The notes: a model not told the origin generated them from the letters alone. A stretch of 64,000 bases of DNA from Acidobacteriota bacterium (GCA_003165465.1 PLUM01000053.1:25431-89430); one strand, 5' to 3'; shown: positions 53,446 to 63,659, counted from the stretch's first letter. A program made the numbers and translations.

Positions 53446-53900
53446 TGCGGCTCCCAGCCACTTTGAAGAACTGGCTCCCGGCGATTGGCTGGGCCTGCGT
53501 AATTTCCATTCTTTCGACGGATCGATTTTCCACCGAACATACTTCCGCCATCATCTTCCCCATCCTGCATTGGCTATTTCCTCATGCGAGCCGGGGAACC
53601 ATCCGGCTGATGCATGCCGTCATCCGAAAACTCGCGCACATTACGGAGTATTTCATCTTCGGCATTTTCCTGATGCACGTGGTGCGCGGCCAAAATCGCG
53701 GGTGGCAACTCCGCTGGTCAGTCTGGGCGGTATCCATCGCGGCGGCCTACGCGGCGCTCGACGAATTCCATCAGCTGTTTGTACCCAGCCGCCATTCCTC
53801 GCCCTGGGACGCGCTGCTCGATATTTCGGGCGCGGCAGCCGCGCAGGTGATTTTGCGCCTTTGGTATTTGCGGAAGCGAATGATTCCGGGTGATCGATGA
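53445..53900 (+). CDS. VanZ-family membrane protein
   Basis: A 151-residue protein with four membrane helices and the VanZ pattern: RKLAHITEYFIFGIFLMHV, then AAYAALDEFHQLFVPSRHSS followed by WDALLDISGAAAAQ. VanZ-like proteins are of unsettled function; the original VanZ lowers teicoplanin susceptibility. The ATG overlaps the guaB stop by one base, so the two are co-translated; the frame is open further upstream but that lies inside guaB. Confidence 0.85.
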   Translation: MRLPATLKNWLPAIGWACVISILSTDRFSTEHTSAIIFPILHWLFPHASRGTIRLMHAVIRKLAHITEYFIFGIFLMHVVRGQNRGWQLRWSVWAVSIAAAYAALDEFHQLFVPSRHSSPWDALLDISGAAAAQVILRLWYLRKRMIPGDR

Positions 53901-53970
53901 CCCTCTCGCAAACTGGATCAAACGGCGCTGAAAGCGTGTGATAGAATCCGCGACGAATCTGAGGTAAATA

Positions 53971-54537
53971 ATGAAGAAAGTGTTCACACTGCACGCGGGT
54001 GAGTATCTAACAGGATCGCACATTCAAAATAAATTCCGGCAAGTTAACATTTGGGTGCCCGCCAATGATACCGGAATCGATTTGCTTGTTTCCGACCGCG
54101 ATAACCGAAGCTTCGTTTCGCTCCAAGTGAAATTCTCCACGGATTATCGAGTCGCTCCCTTGCAAAGGCAATCGCCAGTATTCCAAGAAAAACTAAAGGC
54201 TTGCGGGTGGTGGACTCTTACTGACAGCAAAATAACCAAGCCTCACGCTGATTATTGGGTACTGGTGTTACAGGGATTCGACAGCGCGACTGTAGACTAT
54301 GTTGTGATTCCGCCCCAAGAACTGGCGCAAAAGTTGCGCAGTATTCATGGTGGAAATCCGAAGCACTGGCAGGTTTATATGTGGGTCACAAAGACGGGAC
54401 TGTGCTGGGAAACACGCGACTTGAAAAAAGCGGAGAGGATTCAGGTTGCAAAAGATGAATTTGTTTCCGACCCCAACAGGGATTTCAAAAAATACCTAAA
54501 CGCATGGGAGCCAATTGAACGCTTGGAGAAAGCCTAG
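53971..54537 (+). CDS. Orphan PD-(D/E)XK nuclease-like protein
   Basis: A 188-residue protein without a family I can name. E11, D37 and Q52-V-K54 (GIDLLVSDRDNRSFVSLQVK) form an E...D...QxK arrangement seen in the PD-(D/E)XK nuclease superfamily with Gln in place of the second acidic residue. Its base composition is more AT-rich than its neighbours, and no modification gene or phage gene lies nearby. It may be an acquired accessory gene. Nuclease activity is only inferred. Confidence 0.6.
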   Translation: MKKVFTLHAGEYLTGSHIQNKFRQVNIWVPANDTGIDLLVSDRDNRSFVSLQVKFSTDYRVAPLQRQSPVFQEKLKACGWWTLTDSKITKPHADYWVLVLQGFDSATVDYVVIPPQELAQKLRSIHGGNPKHWQVYMWVTKTGLCWETRDLKKAERIQVAKDEFVSDPNRDFKKYLNAWEPIERLEKA

Positions 54538-54642
54538 CGCGACTTGGACGAGTCCACAATGGTGCTACGCTCGGGATGATAAGCCGGGATTGCTAGAAAT
54601 TCGGGTCAGACGGGAGGCGGTGAAAGTGCCGTTGAATACTAG

Positions 54643-54775
54643 CCAAGGGCAACGCCCTGGGTTCAGATTTCGTCCATTGTAGTGCGCCCTGTACGGGCGC
54701 GGGGTCTTCCTCCCTTTCAGGGCAACGACAATAAACGCGCGACGATACCCGGGGCGTTGCCCCGGGTATCATTCT
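54643..54775. repeat. Third palindromic repeat family downstream of rplQ
   Basis: Two related hairpins: CCAAGGGC-AAC-GCCCTGG (54643-54660) and a perfect 12-bp stem GATACCCGGGGC / GCCCCGGGTATC with GTT loop (54744-54770). The shared core is GGGC-AAC-GCCC. The second could limit read-through from the ribosomal operon, but has no T-run. The rest of the ~340 nt gap holds nothing else recognised. Confidence 0.7.
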
Positions 54776-54877
54776 CCGCGCCGTGGGCGCTGTAACATAG
54801 CGCTGTATTTCAAACGAAGAAAATAAGCGAGGACTTGCAAGAATCACGAGCCGCGAACCACAATTCACGATTCACCA

Positions 54878-55324
54878 CTACTTCAGCGACTTCCCCGCAA
54901 CTTCCTCTTTGATTTCCTCGGCCGTCTCGGGCGCGGGAGACTTTTCCTTCTTTTCCTTCTTCTTGAGGTTTGAGCCGATCAGTTCGAGGATGGCGAGTTG
55001 CGCGCCATCGCCGATCCGCCAGCCCGCATGGATGATTCGCGTGTATCCGCCCGTGCGATCGGTAAAACGCGGAGCGATGTCGGCGAAGAGTTTCTTGGTG
55101 GCCCCGGGCGTCATGAGAAACGACGCGGCCTGGCGGCGCGATTGCAGCGTGTCGCGCTTGCCGAGCGTGATCATGTTCTCGACTAGCGGACGCGCGGCCT
55201 TGGCCCGCGTGATGGTGGTGGTGATGCGTTCTTTCTCGATCACGTTCGTTACGAGGTTGCGGAGCGTGGCGCGGCGATGAGCCGGCTGGCGTCCGAGTTT
55301 TGAACCATAATTGCGGTGTCGCAT
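54878..55324 (-). CDS. rplQ: 50S ribosomal protein L17
   Basis: L17 binds 23S rRNA in the large subunit. The 148-residue protein starts [24 protein letters not shown], the family hallmark, followed by [20 protein letters not shown]. The last ~30 residues are a charged Lys/Glu extension ([18 protein letters not shown]) beyond the usual ~120-residue core. It is the last gene of the alpha operon, 19 nt after rpoA. Confidence 0.97.
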   Translation of the reverse strand: MRHRNYGSKLGRQPAHRRATLRNLVTNVIEKERITTTITRAKAARPLVENMITLGKRDTLQSRRQAASFLMTPGATKKLFADIAPRFTDRTGGYTRIIHAGWRIGDGAQLAILELIGSNLKKKEKKEKSPAPETAEEIKEEVAGKSLK

Positions 55325-55343
55325 ACTGGGGTCCCAGAGGCTC

Positions 55344-56372
55344 TTACAAGCCCGCGGTTTCCTCCGGCGTCAAGGGTGCGGTCTGGCTGGGGAGCGGCGG
55401 CCAGATGATGCGGCCGTGCTCGTCGAATTTCATGCCCAGGCTCAAACCCATCTTGGTCAGGATTTCCTTGATTTCATTGAGCGACTTGCGGCCGAAGTTT
55501 TTCGTCTTCAGCATTTCGTTTTCGCTCTTCTGAACCAGTTCGCGAATGGTCTGAATGTTCGCGTTCTTCAGGCAATTGTAGGAGCGCACGGAAAGCTCGA
55601 GTTCCTCGACCGAGCGGTCCAGGTGCTCGACGCGCGGATCGTTGTAGGACTCGACCATTTCCTCGATAATTTCGGGCTGTTCCTCGAAATTAATGAAGAT
55701 GCTCATGTGGTCCTTGATCAGTTTCGAAGCAAGACCAATGGCATCCTGCGGCGTGATGGCGCCGTTGGTCCAGACTTCCAGCGAAAGCTTTTCGTAATCG
55801 GTCATCTGACCGAGACGCGCGGCTTCCACCGAGTAGTTGACCTTGCGCACGGGCGAGTGAACCGAATCCACCGGTATGTAGCCGATCGGCAGATCTTCGT
55901 CGAAATTGCGGTCCGCCGAAACGTATCCGCGCCCGTTCTTGATGCGCATTTCCAGCTGCAATTTCCCGCCTTCGTTCACCGTGGCGATATAGACCGTCTT
56001 GTCGAGAACCGCGAAGTCCGAATCTTCCTCGATCATCGCGCTGGTTACGACGCCCGGATTTTCCACGTTGACCACGATGGTCTTCGCCTGGTCGTTGTTC
56101 AGCTTCAGCGGCACCTGTTTCAGGTTCAGGATGATGTCGGTTGCGTCTTCCACCACTCCGGGAATCGAGGAAAATTCGTGAAGCACGCCCTCGATTTTTA
56201 CGGCCGTGATCGCCGCGCCTTCAATCGAGCTGAGCAGCGCCCGACGAAGGGAATTGCCCACGGTGGTGCCCCATCCGCGCTCGAACGGCTGCGCGGAAAA
56301 TTTTCCAAACTTGTCTGTAAGCGACTCGAGTTCCGTCGCCAAACGCTTCGGTTTCTGGAAACCTTTCCACAT
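55344..56372 (-). CDS. rpoA: DNA-directed RNA polymerase subunit alpha
   Basis: The 342-residue protein has the alpha N-terminal domain ([21 protein letters not shown], dimerisation and assembly) and the C-terminal domain after a linker, with [22 protein letters not shown] and [14 protein letters not shown] that contact UP elements and regulators. Length is slightly above E. coli (329). It lies between rpsD and rplQ, the standard order. Confidence 0.98.
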   Translation of the reverse strand: MWKGFQKPKRLATELESLTDKFGKFSAQPFERGWGTTVGNSLRRALLSSIEGAAITAVKIEGVLHEFSSIPGVVEDATDIILNLKQVPLKLNNDQAKTIVVNVENPGVVTSAMIEEDSDFAVLDKTVYIATVNEGGKLQLEMRIKNGRGYVSADRNFDEDLPIGYIPVDSVHSPVRKVNYSVEAARLGQMTDYEKLSLEVWTNGAITPQDAIGLASKLIKDHMSIFINFEEQPEIIEEMVESYNDPRVEHLDRSVEELELSVRSYNCLKNANIQTIRELVQKSENEMLKTKNFGRKSLNEIKEILTKMGLSLGMKFDEHGRIIWPPLPSQTAPLTPEETAGL

Positions 56373-56476
56373 CTGCCAAGTCCTTCCTCCCCACGGGTGC
56401 GGGGCCTTCGAATCTTTTCCCTGAAATTTAAAATCTCAAATTTTAAATTTGAAATCTTCCTGCCGCGCGTTCGTCC

Positions 56477-57112
56477 CTACTTTGAGTACAACTCGACGAT
56501 GAGCTGCTCGGTGATGGGCGGCGTCTGCACGTTTTCGCGCTTCGGCATCGCGGCCACTTTGGCCTTGAACGTGTCGCGGTCGATTTCCAGCCACGGCACT
56601 GCGTTCTGACTCTGCGCCACATTGCGCGCTTCCAGCACCATCGTGTTCTGGTGCATTTTGTCCTTGAGGGAGATTTCCTCGCCGACGTCCACCAGGTACG
56701 AAGGAATGTTCACCTTCTTGCCGTTGATGAGGATGTGCCCGTGCAAAACAATCTGCCGGGCCTGGGAACGCGAGCTGGCGAATCCCGCGCGCCAGACCGC
56801 GTTGTCCAGACGCCGCTCGAGCATGACGATCAGATTTTCGCCCGTCGGTCCCTGCGCGCGCTCGGACTTCTCCACGTAGTTGCGGAACTGCCGTTCCAGC
56901 AATCCGTAGGTGCGCTTGACCTTCTGCTTTTCGCGCAATTGCAGACCGTAGCCCGCCAGTTTCTTCACACGGCGCGACTGTCCATGCTGTCCCGGAACGA
57001 AGTTGCGCTTTTCGATCGCGCACTTCTCCGTAAAACAACGCAACCCTTTTAAGAACAGCTTCTGCCCTTCCCTGCGGCATAGCCGGCAAATCGCATCACG
57101 ATGACGTGCCAA
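56477..57112 (-). CDS. rpsD: 30S ribosomal protein S4 (zinc-type)
   Basis: The 211-residue S4 has N-terminal cysteines at about positions 9, 12, 26 and 31 (CRLCRREG, then CFTEKC), the zinc-binding C+ form. The S4 RNA-binding domain includes RLDNAVWRAGFASSRSQARQIVLHGHILINGKKV. S4 is a primary 16S rRNA assembly protein and often represses the alpha operon. Confidence 0.98.
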   Translation of the reverse strand: MARHRDAICRLCRREGQKLFLKGLRCFTEKCAIEKRNFVPGQHGQSRRVKKLAGYGLQLREKQKVKRTYGLLERQFRNYVEKSERAQGPTGENLIVMLERRLDNAVWRAGFASSRSQARQIVLHGHILINGKKVNIPSYLVDVGEEISLKDKMHQNTMVLEARNVAQSQNAVPWLEIDRDTFKAKVAAMPKRENVQTPPITEQLIVELYSK

Positions 57113-57166
57113 ATTCGTTTCTCCTTCTCTCTTGCTTTAAGAGCGTAATTCCAAAAAAACAATTCC

Positions 57167-57610
57167 TCAGACGCGGCGGCGCTTGGGCGGGCGGCAGCCG
57201 TTATGCGGAATCGGCGTCACGTCCTTGATGTGCACGATGTGCAGCCCGGCCGAGGCCAGCGCGCGCACGGCCGACTCGCGTCCCGAGCCCGGCCCCTTCA
57301 CGCGCACTTCGATCGATTTCATCCCGTACTGGTCGCGCGCCACTCCCGCGGCCGAGATCGACGCCTGCTGCGCCGCGTACGGCGTGCCCTTGCGCGATCC
57401 CTTGAACCCGATGGATCCCGCGGAAGACCACGACACGGTGCGTCCATCCGGCCCGCAGATCGTGACGATCGTGTTGTTGAACGTGGCCTGAATGTGCACC
57501 ACGCCGTGCGGGACCACGCGCTTCTCCCGCTTCTTCTTGAATTCCTTCTTCCGCTTCGATGTTTTTGCCGGCGCCTGTACGGCGGCGTCCTGTTGCGGTT
57601 CTTTTGCCAA
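57167..57610 (-). CDS. rpsK: 30S ribosomal protein S11
   Basis: The 147-residue S11 has core [30 protein letters not shown] and C-terminal [26 protein letters not shown]. The N-terminus has about 20 extra residues rich in Ala/Lys ([20 protein letters not shown]), longer than in E. coli (129). It follows rpsM in the alpha operon. Confidence 0.98.
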   Translation of the reverse strand: MAKEPQQDAAVQAPAKTSKRKKEFKKKREKRVVPHGVVHIQATFNNTIVTICGPDGRTVSWSSAGSIGFKGSRKGTPYAAQQASISAAGVARDQYGMKSIEVRVKGPGSGRESAVRALASAGLHIVHIKDVTPIPHNGCRPPKRRRV

Positions 57611-57683
57611 GTCAGTACCCTCGATTGAAACCTGCCGATTCTTTCCGATCCGATCCTGTGTTTCTCAAATCCCCGTCAAAACC

Positions 57684-58070
57684 TTACTTGCGTGCCGCGA
57701 CCTTCTTCTTTGCCGCGACCGCGCCCTTCCGCGGTCCCTTGCGGGTGCGCGCGTTCGTGTGCGTGCGCTGGCCGCGCACGGGAAGATTGCGCCGGTGCCG
57801 CAGGCCGCGATAGCACTGAATTTCAATCAGCCGGCGAATGTTCATCTGAATCTCCTTGCGGAGATCGCCCTCGACGCGCCCTTCGGATTCAATCGCCTGC
57901 CGAAGCCGGTTGATTTCTTCCTCGGTCAGGTCCTTGATCTTCTTGGTGTGTTCCACGTCCGCCTTGAGGCACAGCGCGCGCGCGCGCGGCTGGCCGATCC
58001 CATAGATGGCCGTCAGGCCAACCCAGATGCGCTTTTGCGGCGGAAGATCCACTCCTGCAATACGTGCCAT
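57684..58070 (-). CDS. rpsM: 30S ribosomal protein S13
   Basis: The 128-residue protein starts [20 protein letters not shown], has the HhH segment [15 protein letters not shown] and the tail [28 protein letters not shown], the family signature. S13 bridges the subunits near the P-site tRNA. The C-terminal tail has a lysine/alanine extension. Confidence 0.98.
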   Translation of the reverse strand: MARIAGVDLPPQKRIWVGLTAIYGIGQPRARALCLKADVEHTKKIKDLTEEEINRLRQAIESEGRVEGDLRKEIQMNIRRLIEIQCYRGLRHRRNLPVRGQRTHTNARTRKGPRKGAVAAKKKVAARK

Positions 58071-58127
58071 GCGTGCTCCTCAATTTGTTAGCGGGTTCCG
58101 TGCAGGCCTGCGCACGGTTTCCCGGAA

Positions 58128-58241
58128 CTATCCCTGACGCTGCTTGTGCTTCGGGTTGACGCAAATCACGCGCACCACCCCGCGCCGGTGAATCACCTTG
58201 CACTTGTCGCAAATCTTTTTTACCGATGCTCGAACTTTCAT
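58128..58241 (-). CDS. rpmJ: 50S ribosomal protein L36 (zinc-type)
   Basis: A 37-residue protein read directly from the sequence: [20 protein letters not shown], then [17 protein letters not shown]. Cysteines 11, 14, 27 and His 33 (or nearby) make the zinc-binding C+ form. It lies between infA and rpsM, the normal position. Confidence 0.96.
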   Translation of the reverse strand: MKVRASVKKICDKCKVIHRRGVVRVICVNPKHKQRQG

Positions 58242-58264
58242 TTCCCGCTCCTTGCTCCCAATCC

Positions 58265-58552
58265 CTATTTATACCGGTATACGATGCGGCCGCGCGTCAG
58301 GTCGTAGGGCGAAAGCTCGACCGCGACTTTATCTCCGGCCAGGATGCGAATGAAATTCTTCCGCATCTTCCCGGAAATGTGCGCCAGCACTTTATGCTTG
58401 TTCTCAAGCTCCACGCGAAACATCGCATTGGGCAATGGCTCGACCACCGTCGCCATGACTTCGATCGCGTCTTCCTTCGGGTTGGACGCGTCCGCCTTGC
58501 GCTTTTCCGGCTCGGGTCTCCTGCCCATTGGACCTCTCGCGCCCGCTACCAT
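58265..58552 (-). CDS. infA: Translation initiation factor IF-1 with N-terminal extension
   Basis: The core from KEDAIEV to GRIVYRYK is a full IF-1 OB fold ([35 protein letters not shown]). IF-1 binds the A site during initiation. The usual protein is ~72 residues; here no start codon exists directly before the core, so there is an obligatory extension: 24 residues from ATG 58552 (with AGGGG 6 nt upstream) or at least 16 from ATG 58528. The first choice overlaps the map stop by 7 nt. Confidence 0.93.
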   Translation of the reverse strand: MVAGARGPMGRRPEPEKRKADASNPKEDAIEVMATVVEPLPNAMFRVELENKHKVLAHISGKMRKNFIRILAGDKVAVELSPYDLTRGRIVYRYK

Positions 58553-59322
58553 GATGGCCCCTGCATTTCCCGGGGGCGCGTCAAAATCCATGGCCCGTTC
58601 GCGGTAACCGCTACCGTGTGCTCGAAGTGAGCCGACGCCTTGCCGTCGGCCGTAACCGTCGTCCAGTCGTCCTCCAGCACCCGAACTTCAGACCCTCCAA
58701 GATTCACCATAGGCTCGATCGCAAGGACCATTCCTTCCTGCAGGCGCGGGCCTCGGCCCGGTTCGCCATAATTCAGCACGTTCGGTTCCTCATGAATATG
58801 CGTTCCGATCCCGTGGCCACAAAAATCCCGGACCACCGAGTAGCCATTCTTCCGCTCGGCGCATTCCTGAACCGCGGCCGAAATGTCCGACAACCGGTTT
58901 CCCACGCGCACCTTCTCAATCGCCTGATCGAGCGAATCGCGCGTCACTTGCAGAAGCTTCTGCAATTCCGGGGTGATTTCCCCCACCGGCACCGTCACGG
59001 CAGCGTCCGCATAATAACCTTCGCACTCCACGCCAAAGTCGAGCGAAACGATGTCTCCGGCCTTGAGGACCCTCGACTTCGACGGAATCCCGTGCACCAC
59101 TTCCGAATTCACCGACGTGCACAACGTCGCCGGATACCCCCGGTAATTCTTGAACGCCGGCCGCATCTTCCGTTCCGCCGTCTTGCGTTCCGCGTATTCG
59201 TCGAGGTCTTTCGTACTCACTCCCGGGCGGGCCATCCCGCGCAAACCGTTCAGCACTTCCCAAATCACCAAGCCGGCGCGATGCATCTTTTCCAACTCCG
59301 TCTGTGACTTGCAGACAATCAT
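58546..59322 (-). CDS. map: Methionine aminopeptidase type I
   Basis: The enzyme removes initiator Met. The 258-residue protein has the five metal ligands of the pita-bread fold, recognisable in [20 protein letters not shown] (Asp residues), [12 protein letters not shown] (His) and VLAIEPMVN plus the final Glu in TVAVTANGP context (FEHTVAV). Type I layout with no N-terminal zinc domain. The start overlaps the adk stop by one base (TAATG). Confidence 0.97.
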   Translation of the reverse strand: MIVCKSQTELEKMHRAGLVIWEVLNGLRGMARPGVSTKDLDEYAERKTAERKMRPAFKNYRGYPATLCTSVNSEVVHGIPSKSRVLKAGDIVSLDFGVECEGYYADAAVTVPVGEITPELQKLLQVTRDSLDQAIEKVRVGNRLSDISAAVQECAERKNGYSVVRDFCGHGIGTHIHEEPNVLNYGEPGRGPRLQEGMVLAIEPMVNLGGSEVRVLEDDWTTVTADGKASAHFEHTVAVTANGPWILTRPREMQGPSW

Positions 59323-59993
59323 TAAAATGCTTTCGCTCCGTCCAAAATCCCCACGATGCTTTTCGTGACCGTGTCTGCCTCGGCCATGGCATCGACCGAA
59401 CTGAGCAAACCCCGCAACTTATAATACTCCACAAGTGGCTGTGTTTGCCGGTCATACGCGGATAACCGCTCGCCAATCACGGCCTCGGAATCGTCCGCGC
59501 GGTGAATCAATTCGCTTCCGTCGAGATCGCAGAAGCCTTCGCGCTTGGGCGGCCGCTCATACACATTATAGATGTGCCCGCTCGCCTTGCAAATCCTGCG
59601 GCCCGTCAGGCGGCGCACCAGCAATTCCGGGTTCACAACCAGATACAACACGATCGTGAAACCCAGCTTGTGCCGCTTGCAAATCCCTTCCAGATCGTCC
59701 GCCTGCTGAATGGTGCGCGGAAATCCGTCGAATACAAATCCTCGTTCGCAGTCCGGCTGGCTGATGCGATCCTCAACCATTCCCAGCACGATTGCGTCCG
59801 GAACTAGTTCGCCGCGCTCCATCAGCGGCTTGGCCTTCCGCCCCAGGTCCGTTCCGCGCTGGATGTGATCGCGAAACATGTCCCCGGTCGACAGGTGCGG
59901 CAAGAGGTACCGCTGCGCGATGCGCTGGGCTTGCGTTCCCTTGCCGGCCCCCGGAGGGCCCAACAAAATTACCGCGCATCCCTGGCCTCGCAA
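59322..59993 (-). CDS. adk: Adenylate kinase, non-ATG start
   Basis: The enzyme interconverts ATP+AMP and 2 ADP. P-loop GPPGAGKGTQAQR, STGDMFRDHI, FDGFPRT and LID domain VRRLTGRRICKASGHIYNVY identify Adk; the LID has Cys/His-type zinc candidates (C in RRIC and GFCDLDG). No in-frame ATG exists near the N-terminus. TTG at 59993 gives 223 residues; a GTG at 60032 with a good AAGGGGAAG site would overlap secY by 20 nt and give 236. Confidence 0.95.
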   Translation of the reverse strand: MRGQGCAVILLGPPGAGKGTQAQRIAQRYLLPHLSTGDMFRDHIQRGTDLGRKAKPLMERGELVPDAIVLGMVEDRISQPDCERGFVFDGFPRTIQQADDLEGICKRHKLGFTIVLYLVVNPELLVRRLTGRRICKASGHIYNVYERPPKREGFCDLDGSELIHRADDSEAVIGERLSAYDRQTQPLVEYYKLRGLLSSVDAMAEADTVTKSIVGILDGAKAF

Positions 59994-60012
59994 AACATCC
60001 GCCCCGCCACCA

Positions 60013-61422
60013 TCAGCCGTAACGTCGGCCACGCAACTTCCCCTTCTTGACGAAGCCTTCGTAGTTCCGCATGACCAACTGGGCTTCGATCTGCTGGACC
60101 GTATCCATCGCCACGCCAACCACAATCAAAAGCGAGGTGCCGCCAAAATAAAAATTGACCTTCAAACCTTCCAGAACAAAACGCCACATGTGGTTGTCAA
60201 ACCACGTCCCGACCACCGGCAAATGCTGCAGGTGAATTCCAGCCATGAGCCACTCCGGCAGGAGACAAACCGCGGCCAGATAAACGCCGCCGACAAACGT
60301 CAGCCGGCGAAGCACGCGGTCGATATGCTCGGAGGTGTTGCGCCCCGGACGAATTCCCGGAATAAAGCCGCCGTACTTCCGCATGTTGTCCGCAAGCTCG
60401 GTCGGATTAAACACAATCCCGACGTAGAAAAACGCGAACAAAATAATCATCGTGATGTAAACCAGAATGTACCAGGGCTCGCCCCAGGCCAGGTTCGTGG
60501 CCAGCCAGTCGATGGCCTTGAATTTTTTGCCCAGAAACAAATTGATCGTGCCCGGAAACGTGAGCAGCGAGCTGGCGAAAATCGGCGGGATGACGCCGCC
60601 CGAATTCACCCGCAGCGGCAGGTACGTCATCTGGCCGCCCATCATGCGGCGTCCCATCACGCGCTTGGCGTATTGCACCGGAATGCGCCGCTGCCCGCCC
60701 TCGACAAAAACGATCACGCCCACGACCCCAATCATCAGGGCCACGAGAAACACCAGCGCGAGGCCCGTAAAAGGCCCCCACTGCGCCGTTCTAAACTTGT
60801 CAAACAGGTCGCCCACCGCGCGCGGAAGGCCCACAACGATTCCCGCAAAAATAACCAGCGACATTCCGTTGCCAACGCCCCGCTGGGTAATTTGCTCGCC
60901 CAGCCACATGATGAACGCGGAGCCGGTCGTCAGCGTCAGGATCGTCATGAGCACAAACGCGACGCCCGGGTTGTACACCAGCGGCTGATTGCTCGGCCCG
61001 CCGGTCTTTTCCAGCGTGACGGCGATCGAAAACGATTGCACGACGCTCAGGATGATCGTCAGGTAGCGCGTGTATTGCGTGATCTTGCGCCGGCCCAGCT
61101 CGCCCTCTTTTTGCAGCCGTTCGAGGTAGGGCCATACCACGGTCATCAATTGCAGGATGATGGAAGCCGTGATGTAGGGCATGATGCCCAGCGCGAAAAT
61201 CGTCAGCCGGCGGAAGTTGCCGCCGCTGAAGAGATCGATGACGCCCAGAACCGAGCCCTGATTCTGCTGGAAAAACTGCGCCAGAACGTCCGTATTGATT
61301 CCCGGTGTGGGCAGAAACGCGCCCAGGCGGTAGACCGCCAGCATCGCCAGCGTGAAGAGCAGCCGGCGGCGCAGGTCCGCTATCCGGAACATGTTCGCGA
61401 ACGCTTCAAAAAACTGGTTCAT
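60013..61422 (-). CDS. secY: Preprotein translocase subunit SecY
   Basis: SecY forms the protein-conducting channel. The 469-residue protein has ten membrane helices; the signature [14 protein letters not shown] (plug/TM2 region) and [20 protein letters not shown] are present, and the C-terminal loop ends near [19 protein letters not shown]. It overlaps rplO by 4 nt and is followed by adk. Confidence 0.98.
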   Translation of the reverse strand: MNQFFEAFANMFRIADLRRRLLFTLAMLAVYRLGAFLPTPGINTDVLAQFFQQNQGSVLGVIDLFSGGNFRRLTIFALGIMPYITASIILQLMTVVWPYLERLQKEGELGRRKITQYTRYLTIILSVVQSFSIAVTLEKTGGPSNQPLVYNPGVAFVLMTILTLTTGSAFIMWLGEQITQRGVGNGMSLVIFAGIVVGLPRAVGDLFDKFRTAQWGPFTGLALVFLVALMIGVVGVIVFVEGGQRRIPVQYAKRVMGRRMMGGQMTYLPLRVNSGGVIPPIFASSLLTFPGTINLFLGKKFKAIDWLATNLAWGEPWYILVYITMIILFAFFYVGIVFNPTELADNMRKYGGFIPGIRPGRNTSEHIDRVLRRLTFVGGVYLAAVCLLPEWLMAGIHLQHLPVVGTWFDNHMWRFVLEGLKVNFYFGGTSLLIVVGVAMDTVQQIEAQLVMRNYEGFVKKGKLRGRRYG

Positions 61423-61868
61423 GACAAGATCTCGGCCTTGCCTCCGGCGCGAGTTAGTTTTTCCTCGGCCGATTTGCTGAATTTATGCGCCTGCACGGTG
61501 AGCGGATGATTCAGCTCGCCGTCGCCCAACACCTTGATGTCGGCGCGCATCTCGCGGATCAGCCCGGATTCCAGCAGCATCTCGCGAGTCACCATCGTTC
61601 CCGCGGGGAAAATTTCCAGATCCCCGACGTTCACCACGGCGTATTCCCTGCGCATATGGTTATGAAACCCGCGCTTCGGAATACGGCGGCGAAGCGGCAT
61701 CTGGCCGCCCTCGAAGCCGGCGCGGCGCGAATAGCCCTTGCGCGACTTCTGCCCCTTGTTGCCCTTGCCCGCCGTCTTGCCGAGCTTCGAGCCGATCCCG
61801 CGTCCCACGCGCACCTTGCGGTGCCGCGACCCGCGCGGCGGCTTCAAATTAGAAAGATTCACAGCCAT
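61419..61868 (-). CDS. rplO: 50S ribosomal protein L15
   Basis: The 149-residue protein begins [20 protein letters not shown], with the Gly-rich [19 protein letters not shown] and [18 protein letters not shown] segments that define L15. Standard position between rpmD and secY. Confidence 0.98.
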   Translation of the reverse strand: MAVNLSNLKPPRGSRHRKVRVGRGIGSKLGKTAGKGNKGQKSRKGYSRRAGFEGGQMPLRRRIPKRGFHNHMRREYAVVNVGDLEIFPAGTMVTREMLLESGLIREMRADIKVLGDGELNHPLTVQAHKFSKSAEEKLTRAGGKAEILS

Positions 61869-61907
61869 GTTGTCCTCAATGTGCGATTCCCGCGAAAGTT
61901 CCCGACC

Positions 61908-62099
61908 TTATTCTTCCACAACCACCAGATGCCGAACCTTGAGCAGCATTCCGCGAATCGCGGGTGTGTCGGCCCGCTCCACAACCTGGTTCATTCGGCG
62001 AAACCCCAGCCCGCGAATCGTCTGCCGCATGTCCTGCGGGCAGGCGATAAAGCTTCGTACCCACTTGATTTTCAGAACTCCCGATTTTTTGTTCGCCAT
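61908..62099 (-). CDS. rpmD: 50S ribosomal protein L30
   Basis: A 63-residue protein, MANKKSGVLKIKWVRSFIAC then QDMRQTIRGLGFRRMNQVVE, matching bacterial L30 in length and fold. Upstream is rpsE, downstream rplO. Confidence 0.96.
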   Translation of the reverse strand: MANKKSGVLKIKWVRSFIACPQDMRQTIRGLGFRRMNQVVERADTPAIRGMLLKVRHLVVVEE

Positions 62100-62122
62100 A
62101 GCTCGTAACCGTCCCGGCGCTC

Positions 62123-62659
62123 TCAGCGCGTGAGTTCTTCGACCGTTTTCGACCGCATCTCCGCGACCTTGGCAATATCCTTCAACCGCAGAAGCGCATC
62201 GAATGTGGCCTTGATGACATTATGCGGGTTCGACGTGCCGATCGACTTCGTCAGCACATTGGAGATTCCCGCAACCTCCATCACGGCGCGCACCGGACCT
62301 CCGGCAATGATTCCGGTTCCATCCGGAGCCGGCTTCAGCATGACCTGGCCGGAACCGTACAAACCAAGCACCTGGTGCGGAATCGTCGTGCCCTTCAAAT
62401 TCAGGTGAATCAAGTTCTTCTTCGCTTGCTCGATGGCCTTGCGGATGGCCATGGGCACTTCGCGCGCTTTGCCCATGCCGAAACCCGCGTTTCCCGCCTG
62501 ATCCCCAACCACCACCAGCGCCGAAAAGCTGAGGTTCTTGCCGCCCTTGACGACCTTGGTCACGCGCTGAATGGCGACGACCTGATCCTTCAAGCTATTG
62601 GCGTTGACCTGTATGTTTCGCCGGACCGCCAGTGTTTCCCTGAGAATGTGTTTGGACAT
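62123..62659 (-). CDS. rpsE: 30S ribosomal protein S5
   Basis: The 178-residue protein has the S5 RNA-binding domain ([40 protein letters not shown]) and the C-terminal S5 fold ([20 protein letters not shown]). S5 is near the mRNA entry site and affects fidelity. Confidence 0.98.
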   Translation of the reverse strand: MSKHILRETLAVRRNIQVNANSLKDQVVAIQRVTKVVKGGKNLSFSALVVVGDQAGNAGFGMGKAREVPMAIRKAIEQAKKNLIHLNLKGTTIPHQVLGLYGSGQVMLKPAPDGTGIIAGGPVRAVMEVAGISNVLTKSIGTSNPHNVIKATFDALLRLKDIAKVAEMRSKTVEELTR

Positions 62660-62663
62660 AAAC

Positions 62664-63044
62664 TTAGAATTTCAACCCCGCTTCCCGGGCCGCTGCGGCC
62701 AGGGCTTCCACACGACCGTGGTACATGTATCCTCCGCGATCGAACACAACCTTTTCAATTCCCGCCGCGATGGCGCGCTCGGCAATCTTCTTTCCGATCA
62801 TTTTCGCCGCCGCCACGTTGTTGCCGCCCTTCATTTCCTTGCGCATTTCCTTGTCGATCGAGCTGGCCGAGACGATTGTGCGCCCGGTCTGATCCTCGAT
62901 CACCTGCGCGTAGATGTGCCCGTTCGAGCGATACACGCACAAGCGCGGGCGCGCGGGCGTGCCGGCGACGCGCGTGCGAACGCGCTGGTGAATCCGCTGG
63001 CGATGCGCGTCGCGAGAAAGTTTTCGGACTGGTTCCGTTGCCAC
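62664..63044 (-). CDS. rplR: 50S ribosomal protein L18
   Basis: The 126-residue L18 binds 5S rRNA. Conserved parts are [40 protein letters not shown] and the C-terminal [20 protein letters not shown]. It starts only 4 nt before rpsE is reached on the same strand. Confidence 0.98.
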   Translation of the reverse strand: MATEPVRKLSRDAHRQRIHQRVRTRVAGTPARPRLCVYRSNGHIYAQVIEDQTGRTIVSASSIDKEMRKEMKGGNNVAAAKMIGKKIAERAIAAGIEKVVFDRGGYMYHGRVEALAAAAREAGLKF

Positions 63045-63110
63045 GTTGCTCTCCTTCTTTCTTTCCGCCGGGCCTTAATTAATTTACGACGAACAAAGAC
63101 CGCGGCCGTT

Positions 63111-63659
63111 CTAGGCACCCGTCTTGGTGGCGGCGCCCGCTTTTCCGGCCTTCTTCTTCAATCGCTCGCCGGTAATGCGGATACCTTTTTGCTTGTACGG
63201 ATCGGGCGGCCGCAAGCTGCGAATGTCCGCGCAGACCTGCCCAACCTGGCCGCGATCGGCTCCCGCCACGGTCAAGTGCGTCTGCTTTTCCACCGTGAGC
63301 TGAATCCCCTCGGGGATATGGAACTCCACCGGATGCGAATAGCCCAGAGCGAAGCTGACCATCTTGCCCTTCAGCTCGGCGCGATATCCGACTCCGACGA
63401 TATCCATTTCCTTCTTGAACCCGGACGTAACTCCCGTCACGGCGTTCGCCACCAGGGCGCGCGCGAGCCCATGCAGCGCCGACTGTTCATCGTTTTCGCG
63501 GACCGCGTGCAGCTCGGCGCCCTTCTGCTCGAGGGTAATCCCCCGCGGAAGCTTTACACTCAATTTGCCCTTCGGTCCCTGCACGTCGATGGAACCCGGC
63601 GTGAGTTGTATCTTCACGCCCGCGGGCACGGCAATCGGTTTTCTTCCAATTCGCGACAT
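63111..63659 (-). CDS. rplF: 50S ribosomal protein L6
   Basis: The 182-residue protein starts [19 protein letters not shown], has the two L6 domains with [20 protein letters not shown] and the signature [19 protein letters not shown]. Lys/Ala tail at the end. Confidence 0.98.
   Translation of the reverse strand: MSRIGRKPIAVPAGVKIQLTPGSIDVQGPKGKLSVKLPRGITLEQKGAELHAVRENDEQSALHGLARALVANAVTGVTSGFKKEMDIVGVGYRAELKGKMVSFALGYSHPVEFHIPEGIQLTVEKQTHLTVAGADRGQVGQVCADIRSLRPPDPYKQKGIRITGERLKKKAGKAGAATKTGA

Noticed and set aside
55311..56609. Long plus-strand frame opposite rpoA and rpsD
   Set aside because: Shadow of high-GC ribosomal genes; no homology or ribosome-binding site.
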